This document shows positions 18,026 to 27,491 of a DNA stretch of 59,464 bases, one piece after another (within the stretch, counting starts at the first letter, position 1; every line of letters starts with the position of its first letter). Both the position numbers and the translations under genes were made by a program. Origin of the DNA: Verrucomicrobiota bacterium. Its GTDB lineage: Bacteria > Verrucomicrobiota > Verrucomicrobiia > Limisphaerales > J093. The notes beneath the pieces were generated by a model that was not told the origin of the DNA, ran no database searches, and saw nothing but the letters and a program-made list of their open reading frames with translations. The DNA is taken from assembly GCA_016871715.1 (NCBI GenBank), contig VHCO01000016.1, positions 1 to 59,464 of the forward strand. The letters are read 5' to 3'.

Positions 18026-20342
18026 GGGCGACTTACACCGCACATTCGCGTCGATCCTGAAGTCTCAGGTGTCGGCGCGTCGGACGCTAGAGGTGTGGCG
18101 GGGCTTGTCAAGCACCGCACGGCTTGCACCGACTCGGGTTTGGACCGAAGATCCCTCCGCGTTGCCGAGCCCATCCATCCATCGCCCGGTCGAGAGCCTT
18201 GCGGGCCTGATCGAGCGCGTCACCTTCTTTAACGAGGAGAATGGGTTCGCCGTGCTCAAGGTCAAAGTCCGGGGGCGCCGCGAGCCGGTGACCGTGGTGG
18301 GCACCGTGCCGGCCGTGAGCGCGGGCGAATGGCTGGTGGCGGAGGGGCAATGGGTGCAGGACCGCGAGTTCGGACGCCAGTTCCGTGGCGACACGATGAA
18401 GACCTCGCCGCCGACGACGCTTGCGGGGATCGAGAAGTATCTGGGTAGCGGCATGGTCAAAGGGATCGGCCCAGTGTATGCCCGGAAACTGGTCGCGCGG
18501 TTCGGCGAAGGCATCTTTGACGTCATCGAGACCTGCTCAGCCCGGCTCGAAGAGGTCGAGGGCATTGGGCCCAAGCGCCGGCGCAAGATCAAGGAGACCT
18601 GGGCGGGCCAGAAGGTCATCCGCCAGATCATGGTCTTCCTGCACTCGCACGGCGTGAGCACCAGTCGCGCGGTGCGCATCTATAAGACCTACGGCGAGAC
18701 CGCCGTCGAGCAGGTGCGAGCCGATCCCTACGGGTTGGCGCGCGACATTCACGGCATTGGCTTCAAGACCGCCGACCAGATCGCCCAGAAGGTGGGCGTT
18801 CCTCACGACTCGCTCGCGCGCGCGGGCGCGGGCCTGAACCACGCCTTGCTCGAAGCCACCAACGAAGGCCATTGCGCCCTGCCTGAACCGCTCCTGCTCG
18901 AAGCCGCTGCCAAGCTGCTGCTGGTGCCCGAGACGGTCGTCCGTGCCGCGCTCGAACAGAGCCTGGCAACTGGCGCGTTGGTTCGTGAAGCGGTTGGTGG
19001 CGAGGTCCTCCTTTTCCTGCCGCACCTCCAGCGTGCCGAGCAGGCCATCGCCCGCCGGGTCTTGGCCCTGGCTGCCGCGCCCCCCGACTATCCGCCCATC
19101 GACCTGGACAAGGCGGTTGCCTGGTGTCAACAGCGGACCGGCCAGGCCTTGGCTCCCAGCCAAGTCCAAGCCCTCAAGGCCGCTTTGGCGAGCCGCATCC
19201 TGATCCTCACCGGGGGCCCTGGCGTCGGCAAGACCACCCTCGTACGAGCCATCTTGCGCATCCTGCGCGCTAAGCGACTGCGCTGTCTGTTGTGCGCGCC
19301 CACCGGCCGCGCCGCCAAACGCTTGTCTGAGGCCACCGGGGGCGAGGCCAAGACCATCCATCGCCTGCTCGAGGTGGATCCGGCCCAGGGTAGCTTCACC
19401 CGCAACGAAGGACGCCCGCTCGAGTGCGACCTGTTGGTCGTGGACGAGTCCTCGATGGTCGATGTGCCCTTGATGCACCAGGTGCTACGCGCCTTGCCGG
19501 CGCGGGCCAGCCTGCTGCTGGTCGGGGACGTGGACCAATTGCCGTCGGTCGGACCCGGGCGCCTCCTGGGTCATCTCCTGGAGTGCGGCCGGGTGCCGGC
19601 GGTGCGGTTGACCGAGGTGTTCCGCCAAGCGGCGGCCAGCCAGATCGTCACCAATGCCCACCGGATCAATCAGGGGCGATTGCCGGAGTCGCCGCCGCGC
19701 GCTGTCGACTCGGACTTCTTTGTGATCGCGCGCGAGCAGCCCGAGGCCACGGTGGCGACGCTCTTGGAGGTGGTTCAACGCCGTATCCCCGCCCGGTTCG
19801 GCTTGGACCCCATCCGCGACGTGCAGGTGCTCTGCCCGATGAACCGCGGCTCGCTGGGCGTGCGCGAGCTCAACGTGCGACTGCAAAGCGAGCTGAACCC
19901 GCGGCAGGGCGCCGAGCCGGTGGTCGAGCGGTTTGGCTGGCAGTTTCGTCTCCGGGACAAAGTCATTCAAACCGTGAACGACTACGACAAAGAGGTGTTC
20001 AACGGCGACATCGGCCAGGTCGCCGGCCTGGACCCGGTCGAGCAGGAGTTGGCCGTGCGCTTCGACCAACGGACCGTAAATTACGACTTCGGCGAGCTGG
20101 ACGAGTTGGATCTGGCCTACGCCATCACGATCCACAAGGCCCAAGGCTCCGAGTTTCCGGCTGTGGTCATCCCGCTGGCCCTGCAGCATTACTTGATGTT
20201 GCAGCGAAACCTGCTCTACACGGGTGTCACCCGCGCGCGGCGGTTGGCCGTTTTGGTGGGGCAGCGCAAGGCCCTCGTCCTGGCGGTCAAGACCCATCGG
20301 ACCGACGCGCGCTATTCGGGATTGCTCGCCCGGTTGCGCTGA
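18024..20342 (+). CDS. recD2: RecD2 / RecD-like ATP-dependent 5'-3' DNA helicase
   Basis: Up to 772 aa. RecD2 is a superfamily-1B helicase acting in DNA repair, usually without RecBC. In order: an OB-like N-terminal domain (LAGLIERVTFFNEENGFAVL, about 58-77), tandem helix-hairpin-helix motifs (GIGPVYARKL, EGIGPKRRRK and DIHGIGFKTADQI), Walker A GGPGVGKTT (about 395-403), DEAA-type box VVDESSMVD (about 472), GDVDQLPSVGPG, and C-terminal TIHKAQGSEFP (about 702) and YTGVTRAR (about 733). The coordinates give the longest frame, starting at an ATG that overlaps the divergent DUF2835 start. The true start is probably further in (a GTG or TTG between about 18069 and 18105), because residues before PSPSIHRP do not look conserved. 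No recB or recC is nearby. Confidence 0.92.
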   Translation: MGDLHRTFASILKSQVSARRTLEVWRGLSSTARLAPTRVWTEDPSALPSPSIHRPVESLAGLIERVTFFNEENGFAVLKVKVRGRREPVTVVGTVPAVSAGEWLVAEGQWVQDREFGRQFRGDTMKTSPPTTLAGIEKYLGSGMVKGIGPVYARKLVARFGEGIFDVIETCSARLEEVEGIGPKRRRKIKETWAGQKVIRQIMVFLHSHGVSTSRAVRIYKTYGETAVEQVRADPYGLARDIHGIGFKTADQIAQKVGVPHDSLARAGAGLNHALLEATNEGHCALPEPLLLEAAAKLLLVPETVVRAALEQSLATGALVREAVGGEVLLFLPHLQRAEQAIARRVLALAAAPPDYPPIDLDKAVAWCQQRTGQALAPSQVQALKAALASRILILTGGPGVGKTTLVRAILRILRAKRLRCLLCAPTGRAAKRLSEATGGEAKTIHRLLEVDPAQGSFTRNEGRPLECDLLVVDESSMVDVPLMHQVLRALPARASLLLVGDVDQLPSVGPGRLLGHLLECGRVPAVRLTEVFRQAAASQIVTNAHRINQGRLPESPPRAVDSDFFVIAREQPEATVATLLEVVQRRIPARFGLDPIRDVQVLCPMNRGSLGVRELNVRLQSELNPRQGAEPVVERFGWQFRLRDKVIQTVNDYDKEVFNGDIGQVAGLDPVEQELAVRFDQRTVNYDFGELDELDLAYAITIHKAQGSEFPAVVIPLALQHYLMLQRNLLYTGVTRARRLAVLVGQRKALVLAVKTHRTDARYSGLLARLR

Positions 20343-20391
20343 GGCGATTTTTCCTGGCGAGGTCGATGGATGATGGCAAGTTAGGCGGGTC

Positions 20392-22581
20392 ATGATCCTG
20401 ACGCCAACCGAGCTCGAGAGTCTCATCCAGGCACGCCACGGCGCGCCTCACCAGTTGCTAGGAATGCACCCTCTGGGAGCAGGCGCAGGCGTCGTCGTGC
20501 GCGCTTATTTGCCCGATGCCGCCCGCGTCGAGGTCGTGCCGACCCACGAGAAACACCAGCCTTCCTTCCCACTCGAGCGGTTGCACGAGTCCGGCCTCTT
20601 CGAGGGGCAGGCACCGGCCGAGCGGGTCTATGCTTACGACTTGGCGATTACGGACTATGCCGGCGGGCGCCGCACCACGCGCGATGCGTACTCCTTTCTG
20701 CCCACGCTCGGTGAGTTGGACCTACATCTGTTCGGCCAAGGCAACGACCGGCGCCTCTACGACAAGCTCGGCGCGCAGGTGCGCGCGGTCGATGGCGTGC
20801 CGGGGGTGAGCTTGGCGGTTTGGGCGCCCAATGCCCAGCGAGTCAGCGTGGTCGGTCCCTTCAACCAGTGGGACGGTCGCTACCATTCGATGCGCAGCTT
20901 GGGGTCGTCTGGGGTTTGGGAACTGTTTGTGCCGGGGCTTGGGGAAGGGACGCTCTACAAATTCGAGATGCGCGACGCGGCCGGGCGCGTGTTCACGAAG
21001 GCGGATCCGTACGCCAGCCTGTTCGAGGTCGCCCCCAAGAACGCCGCGGTGGTTTGGAACACGCGCAAGTTCGCTTGGAACGATGCCGCCTGGCTCGAGC
21101 AGCGGCGCAACCGCGACCCGTTCCGCTCGCCGATGAGCGTCTACGAGGTGCACCTGGGTTCGTGGCGGAAGAAGACGGCCAACGAATCCCTCGGCTACCG
21201 CGAGTTGGCCGGGCCGCTGGTGGATTATGTGCGGCGGATGGGCTTTACCCATGTCGAGTTTTTGCCTGTGGCTGAGCACGCGTATTACCCGAGCTGGGGC
21301 TACCAAGTCACCGGGTTCTATGCGCCCACGAGCCGCTACGGCACCCCGGACGATTTCCAGTGCCTGGTCCAGGCGCTCCACGAAGCGGGGGTTGGAGTGA
21401 TCATCGATTGGGTGCCTGCCCATTTCCCGCGCGATGCCTGGGCCTTGGCCCGCTTCGATGGCACCGCCCTTTACGAACACGAAGATCCGCGCCAGGGCGC
21501 CCACCAAGACTGGGGCACTCTGATCTTCAACTTCAGCCGACACGAGGTCCGGAATTTTCTCACGGCCAACGCCCTGTTCTGGTGCGAGCGCTACCACGTG
21601 GACGGGTTGCGCGTGGATGCCGTGGCCTCGATGCTCTACCTCGACTACTCCCGCAAAGCGGGCGAATGGGTGCCGAACCAGTATGGCGGCCGCGAGAACC
21701 TCGAAGCCGTCGAGTTCCTGCGCGAGTTCAACCACCTGGTTCACTCCGAGCACCCCGGGGTGGTCACCATCGCCGAGGAATCCACGGCTTGGCCGCAAGT
21801 CACCCGGCCGCCGTACCTGGGCGGGCTGGGTTTCAGCTTCAAATGGAACATGGGCTGGATGCACGACACCCTGGGCTATTTCAAACGGGAACCGGTCTAC
21901 CGCAAGTACCACCAGAACGACCTCACCTTCGCCATGCTCTACCATCACGACGAGAATTTCATCCTGCCGCTCTCCCATGACGAAGTGGTGCACGGCAAGG
22001 GCTCGTTGCGGGGACGGATGCCTGGCGACGATTGGCAAGGATTCGCCAACCTCCGCGCCCTGCTCGGCTATCAGTGGCTTTTCCCGGGCAAGAAACTGCT
22101 CTTTATGGGGGGCGACTTTGGGCAGAAACGCGAATGGAACGAGAACGGCGAGCTGGACTGGGCCCTCTTAGGCGCCGGGCCTTACCACGCCGGGGTCCAG
22201 CAGTGGCTGGCCGATCTGGGCCGACTCTACCGCGACCACGCCGCTTGTTGGGAAGCCGACCATGACCCGCGCGGCTTTCAGTGGGTCGATTGCAATAACC
22301 ACGAACAATCCGTGCTGGCTTTCCTGCGCCGTCCGCTCTCGGCCGGGCCCGAGTTGCTCGCGGTCCTGAACCTGACGCCCGTGCCGCGCCTGGACTACCG
22401 GCTCGGCTTGCCCCAACCGGGTTTCTGGCGCGAGTTGCTCAATTCGGACGCGGCGATCTACGGCGGCAGCAACGTCGGCAACCAAGGCGGTGTGACGGCC
22501 GAGCCGGTGCCGAGCCACGCGCAGCCTTGCTCGGCCCCTTTCACCCTCCCGCCGCTCGGTGTGGTGGTGTTCGGCGTCTAG
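20392..22581 (+). CDS. glgB: 1,4-alpha-glucan (glycogen) branching enzyme GlgB, GH13
   Basis: Predicted 729 aa, full length. It forms alpha-1,6 branches in glycogen. It has an N1 module (about 1-110), a CBM48 module (VSLAVWAPNAQRVSVVGPFN, about 140-160), the GH13 barrel and a C-terminal beta domain. Catalytic residues match Escherichia coli numbering plus four: nucleophile D409 in DGLRVDAVASML, acid/base E462 in TIAEES, and stabiliser D530 in LSHDEVVHGKGS. It starts 49 bp after recD2 on the same strand. No glgA, glgC or glgP is visible nearby. The coding strand is strongly C-rich at third positions. Confidence 0.97.
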   Translation: MILTPTELESLIQARHGAPHQLLGMHPLGAGAGVVVRAYLPDAARVEVVPTHEKHQPSFPLERLHESGLFEGQAPAERVYAYDLAITDYAGGRRTTRDAYSFLPTLGELDLHLFGQGNDRRLYDKLGAQVRAVDGVPGVSLAVWAPNAQRVSVVGPFNQWDGRYHSMRSLGSSGVWELFVPGLGEGTLYKFEMRDAAGRVFTKADPYASLFEVAPKNAAVVWNTRKFAWNDAAWLEQRRNRDPFRSPMSVYEVHLGSWRKKTANESLGYRELAGPLVDYVRRMGFTHVEFLPVAEHAYYPSWGYQVTGFYAPTSRYGTPDDFQCLVQALHEAGVGVIIDWVPAHFPRDAWALARFDGTALYEHEDPRQGAHQDWGTLIFNFSRHEVRNFLTANALFWCERYHVDGLRVDAVASMLYLDYSRKAGEWVPNQYGGRENLEAVEFLREFNHLVHSEHPGVVTIAEESTAWPQVTRPPYLGGLGFSFKWNMGWMHDTLGYFKREPVYRKYHQNDLTFAMLYHHDENFILPLSHDEVVHGKGSLRGRMPGDDWQGFANLRALLGYQWLFPGKKLLFMGGDFGQKREWNENGELDWALLGAGPYHAGVQQWLADLGRLYRDHAACWEADHDPRGFQWVDCNNHEQSVLAFLRRPLSAGPELLAVLNLTPVPRLDYRLGLPQPGFWRELLNSDAAIYGGSNVGNQGGVTAEPVPSHAQPCSAPFTLPPLGVVVFGV

Positions 22582-22594
22582 CGCGGTCGGCCGC

Positions 22595-22618
22595 GCGCAG
22601 CGGGCTGCGCACCCTAGC
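22595..22618. repeat. REP-like hairpin downstream of glgB
   Basis: GCGCAG (22595-22600), loop CGGG, CTGCGC (22605-22610), then ACCCTAGC. The right half, CTGCGCACCCTAGC, matches 13 of 14 bases of the hairpin at 27874-27887, so the two may belong to one dispersed palindromic family. It could also act as a transcript end for glgB, but no T-run follows. Confidence 0.45.
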
Positions 22619-22771
22619 TGGAGAGTGCCGTCCATCCCGAGGGTGGTTCAACACCGCCTGGCCTGAGGGCTTGCCGTGCCCGGACGTCCCGCCGACTCGA
22701 TCGCAGCCGGGGCCCTTCAGCCCTCGATTTCCAGATTCCGTTCGCGGCCGAAAGCTGTTCCACTTGCGGCC

Positions 22772-23767
22772 GTGAACCCATATCGAACCTCAGTTTCGGA
22801 ACGGAGCGGCGCGGGCGGCCCTGGACCGTTGATCGCGCTGTTGGCGCTGGGGTGGTGCTTAGCGACGCTCGCCGCGGCCCCCGAGGACACAACGCTCCTC
22901 TTCTCCTTCTTCCGCGACAACGGCCAGGACGGCCTTTACTTGGCCACCAGCCGCGACGGGTTGGCTTGGACGGAACTGAAACCGCCAGGTAAGTCCTTTC
23001 TCCAGCCGACCGTGGGCGGCAAACTCATGCGCGATCCGTGTCTGGCGTTGGGCCCCGACGGCACCTTCCATATGGTTTGGACGACCGGTTGGGGCAAACC
23101 GCCGGTCATCGGCGTGGCGCACTCGAAGGACTTGCGCCACTGGTCGGAGCAGCGGGCCGTGCCGGTCATGGCGCATGAGCCGGAGGCGCGCAATGCCTGG
23201 GCGCCGGAGCTTTTCTACGACGCCGCCCAGCAACGCTGGCTCATCTTCTGGTCGAGCACCATCCCCGGCCGGTTCCCCGAGACCGAAACGACCGGCGACA
23301 ACGGTTGGAACCATCGCATCTACTTCACCAGCACGACCGATTTCGTGACCTTCGCGCCGACCAGGCTCTTCTTCGACGGCGGCTTCAACGTCATCGATGC
23401 CACCCTCCTCCACGCGCGGGGCAAGTTCTATCTGATCGTGAAAGACGAGACGAAGGTGCCCGTGAAGAAAAACCTACGCATCGCCACCGGCGCCTTCGCC
23501 GAAGGGCCGTTTGGCGCCGCCGGGGCGCCCTTCACGGGCGATTGGGTCGAAGGCCCCTCCGCGATCCGGTGGGGCAACCACTACGTCGTCTACTTCGACC
23601 ACTACGCTCGCCCGCAATACTATGGTGCGGCCAGGTCACCCGACCTCGATCGGTGGGAGGACATCTCGGTACAAGTCAAGTTCCCGCCGGGCGCACGCCA
23701 TGGCACGGTCCTGTCCGTCCCTGCCGGCGTGGTGAAGCACCTCGAGTCGGCCCCCGCGCTCGAGTGA
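22772..23767 (+). CDS. Glycoside hydrolase family 43-like secreted protein
   Basis: Predicted 331 aa from a GTG at 22772; the frame is open back to a GTG at 22676, which has a GAGGG upstream, so the start is uncertain. A hydrophobic export segment (PLIALLALGWCLATLAAA) precedes a five-bladed beta-propeller-type sequence with repeating blades (DGLYLATSRDGLAWTEL, IGVAHSKDLRHWSEQ, RIYFTSTTDFVTFAPT, YGAARSPDLDRWED). Candidate catalytic acids follow the GH43 pattern: Asp in MRDPCLA, Glu in WAPELFYD and Glu in EGPSAIRWG. Likely substrates are arabinan, xylan or galactan side chains; this is inferred from family only. Its stop lies 2 bp from the stop of the convergent hydrolase gene. Confidence 0.8.
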   Translation: MNPYRTSVSERSGAGGPGPLIALLALGWCLATLAAAPEDTTLLFSFFRDNGQDGLYLATSRDGLAWTELKPPGKSFLQPTVGGKLMRDPCLALGPDGTFHMVWTTGWGKPPVIGVAHSKDLRHWSEQRAVPVMAHEPEARNAWAPELFYDAAQQRWLIFWSSTIPGRFPETETTGDNGWNHRIYFTSTTDFVTFAPTRLFFDGGFNVIDATLLHARGKFYLIVKDETKVPVKKNLRIATGAFAEGPFGAAGAPFTGDWVEGPSAIRWGNHYVVYFDHYARPQYYGAARSPDLDRWEDISVQVKFPPGARHGTVLSVPAGVVKHLESAPALE

Positions 23768-23769
23768 GG

Positions 23770-25911
23770 CTAGGCGCCGAGCGGCTCGGTCTGTCGCAGC
23801 TTCTTGGATGCGAGCGCCTGGTAACAATCCGGGAGATCGAAGTGGTTTAGCACCCCAGGCAAGAAGGTGGACAAGGGCCAGCGGTACGTCTCGGACTCGG
23901 CGACGGCAGCATAGGAGGTCAGCGCGCGTTTGAGGGTGACCTGAACCACGGTCGGGGCGAGCATCGCAGCGAAGGTGGCGGGCAGCGTGCCCCAGCCCAC
24001 AGCAGCCAGGTGAACCTCCGCGTGGCCGCAATCCTTCAACCAGTCCAGCACGGCGAGGACATCGTGGGTCTTCTGGCCCAGGTACGGCCGGTCGAGCATG
24101 AACGAATGCACGGCGTAGAAGTAGTCGCTGCCATACGGGTTGAGGAAAGTGTCGTGACCGCACGTGTCCGGCCGCGATTCCCCAATGCCCCGCACGTCGC
24201 AAGCATAAACCGCAGCCGCCGGCTCGGCCTCGATCAGTTCGCGGATGAGCGGTTCGTCACGCAGTTCCGCGTCGGCGGATTGATGCGCCACGTAAAGGAT
24301 CGCTCGGGCAGGTCCTGCAGGGGGGCGGGCATCGTGTCGCTCCTGCGAGAGGCGGTACACGAGCGCATGAATGCCCGGTTCGGTGTTGACCGCGTAACAG
24401 GTGGCCTGAGGGCGCGGATACCGGCGCGCCGGTAAGGCGCGCAGGATCCGATAGTCCAGGACTCCGCTGCGCCGCGACAACTTCAACTCTCGCCTCAGGA
24501 GCCGAGGGAGCGCCTCTGGGCCCGGGGCGCGCCGGCTGGCAGCCAAGCCCCGCGACCTCGCTTGCGTGAAGGAGAAGACCGTTCGGGACTCGAGTTCGTG
24601 GACCTGTCCACTGCGAGTGCATCGGAGGGTCTCGTCCCGTTCGAGAGTCAACATCGGCTCGGTTTGGGCGCCCGAAATGCCCGTGACCCGGTTGAACCAC
24701 CGATACATGGCCTCCCGGTTCTCCTGCGAGTAACCGTGCGCGGTCGGCCCGACAAACAACCCGATGTTCTGCTCAGCGCCTAGGAGGCGATAAAGCCGTT
24801 GCAGCCGGCTGTACGCCGATTCGGTCCCGCGCACATCGAAGTAGTCGCGTTCCTTGGCCAGGATCAGGACGGGCTTGGGCGCCATCGCCGCTAGGAAGTC
24901 TTCGTGGTCCAGGCCCAGCGCCAGGACGCGAGGCGGGCATTGCTCGGTGTCGGCGGGCAACTCGTTCTCGAGGTTGCGCCGGAACGTGGTCACGAAACAA
25001 CTCGGCGCCGCCATCGTCCAACGCGGCTCCACCCCGCACAGCCAAGTCGTCAACGTGCCGCCACCGGAATTGCCGGTCACACCCACGTGGCGCGGATCCA
25101 CCTCCTCGCGCGTCAGCAAATAGTCCAGGGCGCGGATGCCGTCCCAAGCGCGCCACGCACCGAAGAATTCGCCCACCAGAAACTGCTGGTTGCCCGCGTA
25201 CAGGTGTTCGCGCACGCCCACTCCCACGCGCGATTTGAGCTGTGCGTCCGGGTACTGCAACCGCTCGCCCTGCCCAATGGGATCGAAGATCAACACCACA
25301 TAGCCCTGGCGGGCTAGGCCCTGCGAGAAGGCTTGGTAGGCCTCTTGGGCCTTGCCGTTGTCCGAGTGGCCACACGAAGCGACGACACCAGGCAAAGGGA
25401 ATGCGCGGCCCTTGGGCACGTAGAGATTGGCCGTGACGAAGAACCGTGGCCGGCTCTCGAAGATCACCTTCTCGATCCGGTACGCGTCGCGCTCGATCAC
25501 ACCGGTGACTCGCGCGTTGAGAGGCGTCTTCTCCGGAAGAGGGCCAAAAACGCTTCGGATCTTCTCCTGCATGGACCCGACGTACGCCTCGGCGTCGGCT
25601 CGCGTCTGTAGCGCGGCATGGGCGCGATCGTGGGCGGCCTCGAACTGGCGCAGGCGCCCGACGAAGTACTCCTGTACCATGCGCGGAAACCGGTTCAGAG
25701 GGGCCAGCTCAGGGGCAGCCTTGGCCTCGGCGGCGGCAGCCCGCGGGACGTTCGGCCACGCCGTACTGGCCAGGGCAAGGCCTCCCAGCCCAAACCCAAC
25801 CCCCGTCTGCCGCAGCATCTGTCGGCGCGTGAGCCGCGCCCGGCCGGTGGTCGGAGTCGAGTTGCGGGCATGTTGAACCGGTGGTTGCGGAGCGTCTTGA
25901 GAGTTCATCAT
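23770..25911 (-). CDS. Tat-exported alpha/beta hydrolase (acetyl-xylan-esterase-like) with a second degenerate hydrolase domain
   Basis: Predicted 713 aa from the ATG at 25911. The N-terminus carries a Tat signal (LTRRQMLRQTG followed by GFGLGGLALAS). Domain 1 (about 90-420) has an oxyanion-side CGHSDNG, nucleophile elbow GNSGGG with Ser about 282, Asp in ERDYFDVRG about 350, and His in TAHGYSQE about 395, a complete triad. Domain 2 (about 490-700) repeats the fold (ILYVAHQSADAEL, ACDVRGIGESRPD, VLAVLDWLKDCG), but its elbow reads VGWGTLP, with no Ser. The likely substrate is an ester on polysaccharide; this is inferred. An 888-codon frame extends to 26436, but the extra N-terminus is noise. 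The start codon is doubled (ATGATG). Confidence 0.85.
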   Translation of the reverse strand: MMNSQDAPQPPVQHARNSTPTTGRARLTRRQMLRQTGVGFGLGGLALASTAWPNVPRAAAAEAKAAPELAPLNRFPRMVQEYFVGRLRQFEAAHDRAHAALQTRADAEAYVGSMQEKIRSVFGPLPEKTPLNARVTGVIERDAYRIEKVIFESRPRFFVTANLYVPKGRAFPLPGVVASCGHSDNGKAQEAYQAFSQGLARQGYVVLIFDPIGQGERLQYPDAQLKSRVGVGVREHLYAGNQQFLVGEFFGAWRAWDGIRALDYLLTREEVDPRHVGVTGNSGGGTLTTWLCGVEPRWTMAAPSCFVTTFRRNLENELPADTEQCPPRVLALGLDHEDFLAAMAPKPVLILAKERDYFDVRGTESAYSRLQRLYRLLGAEQNIGLFVGPTAHGYSQENREAMYRWFNRVTGISGAQTEPMLTLERDETLRCTRSGQVHELESRTVFSFTQARSRGLAASRRAPGPEALPRLLRRELKLSRRSGVLDYRILRALPARRYPRPQATCYAVNTEPGIHALVYRLSQERHDARPPAGPARAILYVAHQSADAELRDEPLIRELIEAEPAAAVYACDVRGIGESRPDTCGHDTFLNPYGSDYFYAVHSFMLDRPYLGQKTHDVLAVLDWLKDCGHAEVHLAAVGWGTLPATFAAMLAPTVVQVTLKRALTSYAAVAESETYRWPLSTFLPGVLNHFDLPDCYQALASKKLRQTEPLGA

Positions 25912-25943
25912 CGGTAGGTGGCCACGCGGGTTGCGCTGGCGAG

Positions 25944-26285
25944 TCAGTCGCTCGATCCTGCCAAGGTCTCCAGCCCCCCGATCATGTAGGCCTGCAGCGT
26001 GCCCGACTCGTCCGAGTTGAAGAAACCCAGCGCACCGCCCTCGATCAGATCCCGCCGTGGCAGGGGACCGCTGCGTGCGCCCGACCGCCCCCTGGCCCCC
26101 GGCCCTGCCGCGCTCGCCAGGATGCGGACTCCTTGGCCCCCAACCACGCCAGCGGCCAACCACCCAACCCAACTGGCTTGCCGCAAGAACACGCAGCGCG
26201 ACACCCGGCGACGACGGTGCGTTGGGCGCAACGAACTCAGGGCTTCTGCTGGCGTCATCGGGATGGGATTGGAGAACGATCTCAC
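25944..26285 (-). CDS. Small hypothetical ORF upstream of the Tat hydrolase
   Basis: 113 codons, not recognised. The later half (LIEGGALGFFNSDESGTLQA) has strongly G/C-ending codons and reads like real coding sequence. The earlier half is basic with a hydrophobic stretch (WVGWLAAGVVGG) that may be a signal peptide. A second start, MTPAEALSSL, lies nine codons in. It ends 32 bp before the hydrolase start, on the same strand. It could be a small secreted protein or the 3' remnant of a decayed gene. Confidence 0.4.
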   Translation of the reverse strand: MRSFSNPIPMTPAEALSSLRPTHRRRRVSRCVFLRQASWVGWLAAGVVGGQGVRILASAAGPGARGRSGARSGPLPRRDLIEGGALGFFNSDESGTLQAYMIGGLETLAGSSD

Positions 26286-26523
26286 GATTCAATGCACGGT
26301 TCAGCGGGTGTCTTACCGCACCCGGCCGACCGACGCAAGGCCGAGCCTGAGGCCGGCCCGAGGTCCGGCGAAGGGTTCTCCCCAGGCTCACCGCCAGCAG
26401 CCACGGGGGCGAGTGCCACGTTGGTCGGTGGTCCATGTGCGTCCAGATGCACGCTTGTCAGTCGCGCCGGATTCGTCTACGGTCGCAGGGCGTCAGTCTA
26501 AACCGCTTAGATAAAGGTATACC
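26286..26523. promoter_or_regulatory. Upstream region and ribosome binding site of the pseudopilin gene
   Basis: This 238-bp gap has no convincing gene. AAAGG at 26513-26517 sits 6 bases before the ATG at 26524 and is a good Shine-Dalgarno site. No firm promoter boxes could be set. Confidence 0.5.
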
Positions 26524-27408
26524 ATGCACGCTGAAATCAGCTTGCCGGTTCCGGTCGGCAGACCTCGCCGGGGCGGCTTCACCCTCATCGAGTTGCTGGT
26601 AGTGATTGCGATCATCGCCATCTTAGCGGGCATGTTGTTGCCCGCTTTGAGCAAGGCGAAGGCCAAAGCGCAGGGCATCATGTGCATGAGCAACAACAAG
26701 CAACTCATGCTGGCCTGGCGGCTCTACGCCGAGGACAATGACGACAAGGTGGTCGAGGGCTACGGCTCCCGGCATGGGTATGTGGGCACGAGTTCGCTGG
26801 ATTTTAATGGTGGTAACCGCTCGAATTGGGACGTTAACCAGGACATTGCCAAAGGCCCTCTGTGGGAACCATGCGGCAGATCCCCCGGCGTCTGGAAATG
26901 CCCAGCCGACAAAAGCACCGTCCGGCCAACCTCGGGCCCCTTCCAGGGCCAAACCGTCCCCCGAGTGCGCAGCATCTCCATGAATAACTTCGTCGGCGGC
27001 AACGGTGAATTGGCGTTCGTCCCGGGTTGGACCCAAAGCGGATGGCCCGCCAACGTGTGGCGGGTCTACCGGAAGATTGGGGAGATGACCGACCCGGGCC
27101 CTTCGATGACCTGGGTGTTGCTCGATGAACGCGAAGACAGCATGAACGACGGGTTCTGGGTGACGCAGATGAACGGCTATCCGAACCTCGCCTCGACTGT
27201 GATCGTCGATTATCCGGCCAGCTACCACAACGGCGCTGCCGGTTTCTCCTTCGCGGACGGCCATGCCGAGATCAAGAAATGGCTCGATCCGCGCACGACA
27301 CCGAAGCTCAAACCGGGGCAGACGATCCCCCTCAACGTCAGTTCCCCCAATAACCGGGACGTCTTGTGGCTCCAAGAGCGTGCCACGCGCAGGCTTACTG
27401 GCCTCTAG
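26524..27408 (+). CDS. Prepilin-type N-terminal cleavage/methylation protein (pseudopilin-like, verrucomicrobial/planctomycetal type)
   Basis: Predicted 294 aa. The type IV prepilin signal [20 protein letters not shown] lies at about residues 16-35, with cleavage expected between Gly and Phe and a Glu at mature position 5, followed by a long hydrophobic helix. The C-terminal globular part is rich in Asn/Trp and ends with the [11 protein letters not shown] motif typical of the H-X9-DG pseudopilins that are multiplied in Verrucomicrobiota and Planctomycetota. Their role is not established; secretion-system pseudopilins or surface fibres are proposed. A strong ribosome binding site precedes it. 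It stands alone, with no pilus assembly genes nearby. Confidence 0.9.
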   Translation: MHAEISLPVPVGRPRRGGFTLIELLVVIAIIAILAGMLLPALSKAKAKAQGIMCMSNNKQLMLAWRLYAEDNDDKVVEGYGSRHGYVGTSSLDFNGGNRSNWDVNQDIAKGPLWEPCGRSPGVWKCPADKSTVRPTSGPFQGQTVPRVRSISMNNFVGGNGELAFVPGWTQSGWPANVWRVYRKIGEMTDPGPSMTWVLLDEREDSMNDGFWVTQMNGYPNLASTVIVDYPASYHNGAAGFSFADGHAEIKKWLDPRTTPKLKPGQTIPLNVSSPNNRDVLWLQERATRRLTGL

Positions 27409-27471
27409 TCGCTCGAAGAGATTCCCGTCCCCCCGCTCCATCTTCCGAGCAGTCGGGAGGTCCAGGTTGTT

Positions 27472-27491
27472 GCACCATGGTCCCATGGTGC
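27472..27491. terminator. Palindrome downstream of the pseudopilin gene
   Basis: GCACCATGG, two-base loop TC, CCATGGTGC: a perfect 9-bp inverted repeat 63 bases after the stop, followed by TTCCCCCTT. It is a possible terminator, but the T-run is weak and the tight loop would open to four bases. Confidence 0.4.

Noticed and set aside
20722..22038. Antisense ORF of 438 codons inside glgB
   Set aside because: It is a shadow of a high-GC gene; glgB has all GH13 catalytic residues in the other frame.
25912..26436. N-terminal extension of the Tat hydrolase to an 888-codon ORF
   Set aside because: The extra 175 residues are Arg/Pro/Gly-rich noise, and a Tat signal starts exactly at the ATG at 25911.
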